Part shown: positions 57,863 to 64,000 of the stretch, piece after piece
Position numbering within the stretch: the stretch's first letter is position 1
Layout of the letters: every line of letters begins with the position of its first letter
Origin: Pantoea sp. 18069
GTDB lineage: Bacteria > Pseudomonadota > Gammaproteobacteria > Burkholderiales > Burkholderiaceae_C
Assembly: GCF_902706035.1 (NCBI RefSeq)
Contig: NZ_CACSJA010000017.1
Location: 1-64,000 of the forward strand
Reading direction: 5' to 3'
Length of the DNA: 64,000 bases
Translations under genes and position numbers: made by a program
The notes under the pieces: model-generated
Told to the model about the DNA's origin: nothing
The model's database searches: none
What the model saw: the letters and a program-made list of their open reading frames with translations, nothing else

Positions 57863-57996
57863 ACCGTTCGCCCTGAGCGGGGTAAGCGAGACGAAGTCTC
57901 GCCAGGCGTTAACAAGAAACAGCGTGCTCAAGTTAAAGCACGGCCTCAAAATCCCGTTCGTCCTGGGCCGGCCCGGTCGAAGGGCGTTTGAGGGCG
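57863..57996. repeat. REP-like element, two degenerate tandem copies
   Basis: The first copy (57863-57907) starts CCGTTCGCCCTGAGC like 52005; the second (57953-57996) starts CCCGTTCGTCCTGGG and ends GTCGAAGGGCG. Both face the same way. They lie between the converging dprA and DUF1631 genes. Confidence 0.65.
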
Positions 57997-58010
57997 TACT
58001 GCAAAAGCCT

Positions 58011-60272
58011 CTACAGAATCTCGGCTTGCAGCCGTTCCGGATTCGCCTCGAGCCTGGCCAGCGCATCCCGCGTAGCGCGCAGCGTCACGCCTTCGGCGTC
58101 GTGCCACAGCAGCAGGCCCGATTGCAGGTAGCTGGCCAGGCGCTGCAGCGGCATCAGATAGCACTGACCGTCGAGCGTGGCGAACAGATGCAGCTGGCGC
58201 TGGCGGCTGTGCCAGGCATATTGCACCTGCACGCTCGCGCCGTTGTGGTCGAGCGTGAACCAGCTGCCGGGTTGCAGCGCGCGCGCCCATTCGTGCATCG
58301 TCGGGTCGACCGGCTGGGCCGTGCCGCTGAGCACCTGCAGGCCGGCGATGTCCACGCCCAGCAGCATTTCGATGTTCTCGGCCGACAGCGGCGTGTCTGC
58401 CGGCAGGCCGTCGCTGGTCATGAAGTCTTCGAGATGGCTCAGGCGCCGGGCCATGGCTTCGAGGTCTTCGGGCGCAATCGCCGCGGTCTTGGCGATGAAG
58501 GCTTCGGCCAGGGTGTCGGTGAGCCGCTTGAGCTGCTCGGCCTGCACGCTCGCCGGCATGCCGACCAGCGTCAGCCCTTCGCGCAGGCACTGCAGCAACT
58601 GAGGCAGGCTGCGGATCAACTGCGCGCGCTGCTCGCGCGTGGGCTTGGCGCTGCCCGCCCAGACCAGATCGCTCGCCGCCTGCTTGAATGCCTGCGTCTG
58701 GGCATGCATTGCGCCCATGCGCACGGCCGACAGCGCGAGCACTTCGGCCCAGTCGCGGAACAGGAAGTTGCGCAGCTCAGCGCGTACCGGCATGTCCTGG
58801 AGCAGGCGGCGCAACTCTATCGTGTACTGGATGGTCAGCGTTTCCTTTTCCTCCACCTGCTGCACCAGCGAGATGATCCGCGCCTTCGACTGCGCCTGCG
58901 TGAGGTAGCCGGCCAGGAACTTCTCGAACTCCTGGTGGGCGAGCAGGAACACGCGCTGGCCGGTTTCGGGGAATTGCTCTATGGTCTGCACCAGGCGGGC
59001 GATCTCCGCTTCGAGCACGCTGCCGCCCATGTTGGTCGCGTCGAAGCCCAGCACGCAGGCGCCCATGCGGTCGATGAGCAGGCGCGCGGGGTGCTGCAGG
59101 TTGCTGAAGAACTCGGGCTCGGCCAGCGCCACGCGCAGCACCGGCAGCTGCAGGCGCGCGAACCAGACGCGCACCGAAGGCGGAATGCGGTCCTGCGCGA
59201 GGATGCTCTGGAACATCAGGGCCACGACTTCGATCGCGGCGCGGTCGCTGGGCACCGTGGCCTGCAGCTTCCAGGCGTTGGAGCGCTGGCGCAGCGTGCG
59301 TGCGAGCTGGTCGAGGTCGACGCGATTGCCTCCCATGCCCGGGGCGCTGGGCAGGTCTGCATAGAACCGGGCCTCGCCCGGCCCCTGCTCGGCGAGCGCC
59401 TGGAGCAGGCTTTGCGAAGCCGCTGCATGCGCCGCAGCGCCAGCGCCCGTCCCGCTGCCGGTCAGGCGCGTGACCGGCGCGAGCAGATGGCGCAGCTGCT
59501 GCACCACTTCCTGGGCGCGGTGGCGCGCACGCAGCAAGGGGTGCATGGGTCCGGCCGGCTTGGCCGGGCTCTGGCCTGCAGGCGTCTGCAGCGGCGCCAT
59601 TCCGGTGTCGGGGTTGCGGCGCAGCACGGCGAGCGCCTCGGCCTGCGGCACGCCATGGTCGTCGTAGAGCTGGTGCAGCGCCTCGGAAGCGCCTTGCAGC
59701 AACTCGCCCAGCGCGGATTGCAGCGGTGCCGTGAGGTTGTGCAGGTCGGTGCGCGGCAGACCCGAGGCCCGCCACTGGTTGACCAGCAGTTCGCAAAAGG
59801 TTTCGGGGCGCAGCAGATCGCAGGCCGCGAGTTCGCGGTGCTGCAGCCACTGGCTGCGCAGGCGCAGGGCTTCAAAGCTGCTGCCGGAGAGCTCGTCGGT
59901 CGCGAGCGCCAGCCGGGCTGCCTGGATCTGGTTTTCAATCGCTTCGTCGCTGAGCAGCTCGAAGGTGCCGGGCAGCGCGGCGTTGCTGCGCACGGCCGGC
60001 GCGGGCTGGCCAGAGGCGGCAAGCGCGGCCGCGAGCGCGTTGCGGCAGGCATCCACCCAGGCAGCCTGGTGCGCACGGTAGCGCTCCAGGGCCGCGCGAT
60101 GGGCCTGCATTTCGCGCTGGGTGCCGACCTGGTCGGCGAGGTGCTCGAGAAATGCCTCCATCCGCGCCGCGAGGTCCGGCAGGGCCCGGGTCAGCAACTG
60201 CGCCAGTTGCTCGCGCGCCTGGCGCACGAGCCCGGTGGCGGGCGCGGCGGGAGGTGGGGGCGGGGAAGCCAT
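58011..60272 (-). CDS. DUF1631 domain-containing protein
   Basis: The 753-residue protein is predicted to be mostly helical and soluble, with a Pro/Ala-rich start (MASPPPPPAAPATG) and a Leu/Gln-rich helical middle (LVQQVEEKETLTIQYTI). I recognise it as the DUF1631 family, which is often mis-annotated as thymidine phosphorylase; function unknown. It lies 12 bases downstream of secF on the same strand, so it may be co-transcribed. ATG 60272 has a weak ribosome site. Confidence 0.82.
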   Translation of the reverse strand: MASPPPPPAAPATGLVRQAREQLAQLLTRALPDLAARMEAFLEHLADQVGTQREMQAHRAALERYRAHQAAWVDACRNALAAALAASGQPAPAVRSNAALPGTFELLSDEAIENQIQAARLALATDELSGSSFEALRLRSQWLQHRELAACDLLRPETFCELLVNQWRASGLPRTDLHNLTAPLQSALGELLQGASEALHQLYDDHGVPQAEALAVLRRNPDTGMAPLQTPAGQSPAKPAGPMHPLLRARHRAQEVVQQLRHLLAPVTRLTGSGTGAGAAAHAAASQSLLQALAEQGPGEARFYADLPSAPGMGGNRVDLDQLARTLRQRSNAWKLQATVPSDRAAIEVVALMFQSILAQDRIPPSVRVWFARLQLPVLRVALAEPEFFSNLQHPARLLIDRMGACVLGFDATNMGGSVLEAEIARLVQTIEQFPETGQRVFLLAHQEFEKFLAGYLTQAQSKARIISLVQQVEEKETLTIQYTIELRRLLQDMPVRAELRNFLFRDWAEVLALSAVRMGAMHAQTQAFKQAASDLVWAGSAKPTREQRAQLIRSLPQLLQCLREGLTLVGMPASVQAEQLKRLTDTLAEAFIAKTAAIAPEDLEAMARRLSHLEDFMTSDGLPADTPLSAENIEMLLGVDIAGLQVLSGTAQPVDPTMHEWARALQPGSWFTLDHNGASVQVQYAWHSRQRQLHLFATLDGQCYLMPLQRLASYLQSGLLLWHDAEGVTLRATRDALARLEANPERLQAEIL

Positions 60273-60284
60273 TGGTCCCCGTGA

Positions 60285-61235
60285 TTACACTGTCGCCCCT
60301 GCGTTAGGGTCGTTGGCGTCGTGGTCCTTCCTCGGCGTCTTGATCAGGTCTTCGCGCTTGACGCCCAGCCACATGGCGATGGCGGCCGCGACGAACACCG
60401 AGGAGTAGATGCCGAACAGGATGCCGATGGTCAGCGCCAGCGCGAAATAGTGCAGGCTAGGGCCACCGAAGAAGAACATCGACAGCACCATGGCTTCGGT
60501 CGAAGCATGGGTGATGACGGTCCGGCTCATGGTCGAAGTGATCGCATGGTCGATGACTTCGGGCGTGCTGAGCTTGCGGAACTTGCGGAAGGTTTCGCGG
60601 ATCCGGTCAAAGATCACGACCGATTCGTTGACCGAGTAGCCGAGAACGGCCAGAACGCCGGCGAGCACCGCCAGCGAGAACTCCCACTGGAAGAAGGCGA
60701 AAAAGCCCAGGATGATCACCACGTCGTGCAGGTTGGCGATGATTGCCGCGACACCGAACTTCCACTCGAAGCGGAACGCCAGGTAGATCACGATGCCCAG
60801 GATCACCATGCCCAGCGCCATCAGGCCGTTGTGCACCAGCTCTTCGCCGACCTGCGGGCCGACGAACTCGGTGCGGCGCAGCGTGACTTCGGGGTCGGCG
60901 GCCTTGAGCGCAGTGAGCACCTGCTCGCTTTGCTGCGCCGAGGTCGCACCCTTTTGCACCGGCAGGCGGATCATCACGTCGCGCGAGGTGCCGAAGTTCT
61001 GCACGATCACGTCGGCGTAGCCCAGTCCCGAGACCGTTTCCCGGATCTTGCCCACGTCGGCGCTTTGCACATAGGCGACTTCCATCACCGTGCCGCCGGT
61101 GAACTCCACCGACAGGTGCAGGCCGCGCGTGAGCAGGAAGAAGACTGCCAGGACAAAGGTCAGCAGGGAAATCGCGTTGAGGATCAACGCGTATTTCATG
61201 AACGGGATGTCTTTTTTGATGCGGAAGAATTCCAT
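60285..61235 (-). CDS. secF: Protein translocase subunit SecF
   Basis: SecF with SecD uses the proton gradient to pull exported proteins through SecYEG. The 316-residue membrane protein has six helices, an N-terminal helix (YALILNAISLLTFVLAVFFLL), the periplasmic domain with VEFTGGTVMEV, and the later motif ETFRKFRKLSTPEVIDHAI. It follows secD by 11 bases in the usual yajC-secD-secF order. Confidence 0.97.
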   Translation of the reverse strand: MEFFRIKKDIPFMKYALILNAISLLTFVLAVFFLLTRGLHLSVEFTGGTVMEVAYVQSADVGKIRETVSGLGYADVIVQNFGTSRDVMIRLPVQKGATSAQQSEQVLTALKAADPEVTLRRTEFVGPQVGEELVHNGLMALGMVILGIVIYLAFRFEWKFGVAAIIANLHDVVIILGFFAFFQWEFSLAVLAGVLAVLGYSVNESVVIFDRIRETFRKFRKLSTPEVIDHAITSTMSRTVITHASTEAMVLSMFFFGGPSLHYFALALTIGILFGIYSSVFVAAAIAMWLGVKREDLIKTPRKDHDANDPNAGATV

Positions 61236-61246
61236 GGTCTTCCTCC

Positions 61247-63139
61247 TTACTTCTTGGCCGCCACCGAACGCAGCTCAGATGCGTCTTCGGGCTTCCAGAT
61301 TTGACCGATAGAAATTTGCTTGAGCTTCTTGCGGTTGCCGTACCAGAGGTTGACCAGGCCGCGCGAAACGAACACCGCCGAGAACATGCTGGTCAGGATG
61401 CCTATGCAGTGCACCACGGCAAAGCCGCGCACGACACCCGAGCCGAAGGCCAGCAGCGCCAGGCCCGCGATCAAGGTGGTGACGTTAGAGTCCAGAATGG
61501 TCGCCCAGGCGTGCTGGTAGCCCGCGCTGATCGCGGCCTGCGGCGACGCGCCGGCGCGCAGCTCCTCGCGGATGCGCTCGTTGATCAGCACGTTCGAGTC
61601 GATGGCCACGCCCAGCGCCAGCGCCATGGCCGCAATGCCGGGCAGGGTCAGCGTGGCCTGCAGCATCGACAGGATGGCCAGCAGCAGCAGCACGTTGATC
61701 GACAGCGCGATCGTCGAGAAGACGCCGAATATCATGTAGTAGACACACATGAACACGGCGATCGCGACCATGCCCCAGACCACGGAGTTGATGCCGCGGT
61801 CGATGTTGTCGGCGCCCAGGCTGGGGCCGATGGTGTATTCCTCGATGATTTCCATGGGCGCGGCCAGCGAGCCGGCGCGCAGCAGCAGCGAGGTGTCGTT
61901 GGCTTCCATGGTCGTCATGCGGCCGGAAATCTGCACCCGCCCGCCGCTGATTTCGGCGCGGATCACGGGTGCCGTCACGACTTCGCCCTTGCCCTTTTCG
62001 AACAGCACGATGGCCATGCGCTTGCCCACGTTCTCGCGCGTGATGTCCTTGAAGATGCGCGCGCCCTTGGCGTCGAGCGTCAGGTTCACCGTGGGCTCCT
62101 GGGTCTGGCCGTCGAAGCCGGGCTGGGCGTCGGTCAGGTTCTCGCCCGTGAGCACGACCTGCTTCTTGACGATCACCGCCTGGCCGCTGCGGTCCAGGTA
62201 CCTCTCGGCGCCGAACGGCACCGGGCCCGAGCCCATTTCGGCCGCGCGCGCTTCGCTGGATTCGTCGACCATGCGCACTTCGAGCGTCGCGGTGCGGCCC
62301 AGGATGTCCTTGGCCTTGGCCGTGTCCTGCACGCCGGGCAGTTGGACCACGATGCGGTCCAGGCCCTGCTGCTGGATCACGGGCTCGGCCACGCCGAGTT
62401 CGTTGATCCGGTTGTGCAGGGTCACGATGTTCTGCTTGAGCGCCTGTTCCTGCACCTTGCGCACGGCTTCGGGCTTGATCGAGGCGCGCAGGCGGAAGTC
62501 GTTGCCGTCAGGCTGGCTCGTGGTCTGCAGATCGGGATACTGGTCGGCGATCAGGTTGCGCGTGGCCGTCACCGACGCTTCGTCGCGCAGGCGGATCTCG
62601 ATGAACTGGCCTTCGCGCGAAATGCCGCCGTGGCGGATGCCCTTGTCACGCAGGCTGGTGCGCAGGTCGCCGGTGAAGGACTCGGCCTTCTTGGTCAGCG
62701 CGGCCTGCATGTCGACTTGCAGCATGAAATGCACGCCGCCGCGCAGGTCCAGCCCCAGGTACATGGGCTGGGCACCGATGGCGGTGAGCCAGCCCGGCGA
62801 ACGCGACACCAGGTTCAGCGCGACGATGTAGGCGGGATCGTTCGCATCGGGAACCAAGGCCCGCTGGATCGCGTCCTTGGCCTGCAGCTGTTGGTCGGGG
62901 GTGTTGAAGCGCGCGCGTATCGACGTGCCTTCGAGCGTCAGCGTGTCGGGCGCGAGGTTCGCGGCCTTGAGCGTTTCTTCGACGCGCTGCAGCACAGCGG
63001 CGTCCACCTTGACGGTGGCCTTGGCCGAAGACACCTGGACTGCAGGCGCTTCACCAAAAAAATTGGGCAGGGTGTAAAGCACACCTACCAGCAGCGCGAT
63101 CACGATGATCGCGTATTTCCAGACCGGATATCGGTTCAT
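61247..63139 (-). CDS. secD: Protein translocase subunit SecD
   Basis: The 630-residue partner of SecF starts MNRYPVWKYAIIVIALLVG. It has the large periplasmic P1 region, the signature LGLDLRGGVHF, and the RND-type membrane domain with AMALALGVAIDSNVLINERIREEL (catalytic Asp in GVAIDSNVLINERI). ATG 63139 is preferred over upstream Met codons because it begins at the conserved MNRYPVWKY. yajC precedes it by 96 bases. Confidence 0.97.
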   Translation of the reverse strand: MNRYPVWKYAIIVIALLVGVLYTLPNFFGEAPAVQVSSAKATVKVDAAVLQRVEETLKAANLAPDTLTLEGTSIRARFNTPDQQLQAKDAIQRALVPDANDPAYIVALNLVSRSPGWLTAIGAQPMYLGLDLRGGVHFMLQVDMQAALTKKAESFTGDLRTSLRDKGIRHGGISREGQFIEIRLRDEASVTATRNLIADQYPDLQTTSQPDGNDFRLRASIKPEAVRKVQEQALKQNIVTLHNRINELGVAEPVIQQQGLDRIVVQLPGVQDTAKAKDILGRTATLEVRMVDESSEARAAEMGSGPVPFGAERYLDRSGQAVIVKKQVVLTGENLTDAQPGFDGQTQEPTVNLTLDAKGARIFKDITRENVGKRMAIVLFEKGKGEVVTAPVIRAEISGGRVQISGRMTTMEANDTSLLLRAGSLAAPMEIIEEYTIGPSLGADNIDRGINSVVWGMVAIAVFMCVYYMIFGVFSTIALSINVLLLLAILSMLQATLTLPGIAAMALALGVAIDSNVLINERIREELRAGASPQAAISAGYQHAWATILDSNVTTLIAGLALLAFGSGVVRGFAVVHCIGILTSMFSAVFVSRGLVNLWYGNRKKLKQISIGQIWKPEDASELRSVAAKK

Positions 63140-63235
63140 GATCGCGCTCGTATCTCTCAGAAAGCACAATGGGCTCGGCAGCCTGTGGTCAGGCGCCGGG
63201 CCAGGGTGAAGACAGCGTCTTCGACAGCGAAAAAA

Positions 63236-63571
63236 TTACTTGACCGAGCCCTTGGGCAGCACTTGCGTCACGGCGCTGCGTTGCAGCTGCACTTCGACGC
63301 CGGACGAGATCTCGACCTGCACGAAGCCATCGGACAGGCCCGTGACCTTGCCGATCAGGCCGCCGGCGGTGGCGACTTCGTCACCCTTGGCGAGCGCGTC
63401 GATCATCGCGCGGTGTTCCTTCTGGCGCTTCATCTGGGGACGAATCATCACGAAGTACAGCACCACGAACATCAGCACCAGCGGCAGCATGCCGGTGAGC
63501 GAACCCATCATGCCGCCTCCCTCGGCAGCGGCGGCAGGAGCGGTCTGGGCAAAGGCGGAAGAAATAAACAC
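63236..63571 (-). CDS. yajC: Preprotein translocase accessory subunit YajC, GTG start
   Basis: YajC is a single-span membrane partner of SecDF. The 111-residue protein has a membrane helix (GMLPLVLMFVVLYFVMI) and the family motif RPQMKRQKEH, followed by a soluble beta domain (GDEVATAGGLIGKVTGL). GTG 63571 gives VFISSAFAQ and a correct length; TGGAG lies ten bases upstream. Longer frames cross the intergenic region. Confidence 0.93.
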   Translation of the reverse strand: MFISSAFAQTAPAAAAEGGGMMGSLTGMLPLVLMFVVLYFVMIRPQMKRQKEHRAMIDALAKGDEVATAGGLIGKVTGLSDGFVQVEISSGVEVQLQRSAVTQVLPKGSVK

Positions 63572-63731
63572 GGCGAAGACTCCACAGATGGATGGGCAAA
63601 AAAGAATTCCTCTCCGGCCGCGGGCTGCGCGCCGGATGGGTAACGGAACATTGTATGCGGGTGTTTCTCGTCGGACATGGGCCCGACCCGCGGGCGTTTG
63701 GGTATTTGGCGGAGCCGGGGGGGCGGCCGCC

Positions 63732-63770
63732 AAAAACACCGCACCCGCCCAGGCTTTGGGCCGGGCGGGC
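63732..63770 (-). terminator. Possible terminator of the oxidoreductase gene
   Basis: CCCGCCC (63744-63750) pairs with GGGCGGG (63763-63769), and on the minus strand five T follow 7 bases after the stem (63732-63736). It lies about 60 bases past the stop of the gene to the right. The offset T-run makes it moderate. Confidence 0.45.
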
Positions 63771-63830
63771 GTGACAAGTTCCCTTGAGGGACGGTCAGTG
63801 AGTTACTGGACGGCCTGTCTGACAAACCCT

Positions 63831-64000
63831 TCAGTGCGCCACCGCACTGCCCTGTGCCACGCTTGCAGCGGCTGCTGCTGGCGCGCTCCACTGCGCCAGC
63901 AGCGCCGCACGCTTGGCCTGGGCCGCCTCGAGGTGGCGCTCCTTCACATGGCCGTAGCCGCGAATGCCTTCGGGAATGCTCGCGATTTCCACGGCCAGCG
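63831..64000 (-). CDS. Indolepyruvate ferredoxin oxidoreductase-like protein (3' end)
   Basis: Only the last 56 codons are visible; the rest is beyond the window. The stretch IPEGIRGYGHVKERHL followed by AAQAKRAALLAQW matches the C-terminus of the IOR family (two-domain 2-oxoacid:ferredoxin oxidoreductases of proteobacteria), and the chain ends in an Ala-rich tail. The call rests on one motif (IRGYGHVKE), as I remember it from that family. In these enzymes an aryl pyruvate is decarboxylated oxidatively to an acyl-CoA. Confidence 0.65.
   Translation of the reverse strand, partial: LAVEIASIPEGIRGYGHVKERHLEAAQAKRAALLAQWSAPAAAAASVAQGSAVAH

Overview
The window reads as chromosomal DNA of a high-GC betaproteobacterium, most likely family Comamonadaceae (Acidovorax/Comamonas/Delftia type). 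The reasons are very high GC in third codon positions, three separate Bug-family solute receptors of the tripartite tricarboxylate type, the lptD-surA-rsmA and yajC-secD-secF blocks, a DUF1631 gene, and short dispersed intergenic repeats typical of that group. The genus assignment is an inference from gene content, not a measured identity. No rRNA, tRNA, CRISPR array, transposase or prophage gene was found.

Layout. 1-11 kb: 3' end of metW, a periplasmic glycerophosphodiesterase, an M20 peptidase, rsmE, an AmgK-like sugar kinase divergent from lptD, then surA and rsmA (TTG start). A secreted RNase Sa-like ribonuclease with a translationally coupled barstar-type inhibitor follows at 10.2-11.2 kb. 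11-18 kb: the two-domain malic enzyme maeB with a strongly structured 5' leader, a lone Bug receptor, small membrane and lipoprotein genes, a GNAT acetyltransferase and nudJ. 17.5-22.3 kb: a lysR-tcuA-tcuB-bug cassette for a tricarballylate-like tricarboxylate, lying between nudJ and mnmA. 23.5-27.4 kb: a three-gene unit with a CesT-type secretion chaperone, a 710-residue Ala-rich protein of unknown family, and a protein with kinase-like motifs whose N-terminus resembles the Salmonella effector SopD. This looks like an orphan type III effector module and is the most unusual part of the window.

27.6-34.6 kb: an M17 aminopeptidase followed by a complete peptide/nickel-type ABC importer (binding protein, two permeases, one fused double ATPase); together they could import and digest peptides. 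34.6-43.9 kb: DUF1428 protein, LysR with a divergent NAD-binding reductase, ssb, an MFS exporter, uvrA and a FAD-dependent amine oxidoreductase. 44-50 kb: a large lipoprotein glycerophosphodiesterase bracketed by identical tandem DnaA boxes, an M14 deacylase with its Bug receptor and LysR regulator. 49.8-64 kb: housekeeping genes pyrF, pgk, a def-lipoprotein-fmt-azlC-azlD operon, a LysM protein, dprA, DUF1631, secF, secD, yajC, and the 3' end of an indolepyruvate ferredoxin oxidoreductase-like gene.

Noncoding elements of interest: the maeB leader, a perfect palindrome made of two opposed DnaA boxes, the two identical tandem DnaA-box units, a 30-bp perfect palindrome, an 11+11 bp inverted repeat at the end of the reductase gene, a LysR operator candidate, several intrinsic terminators and three families of dispersed repeats.
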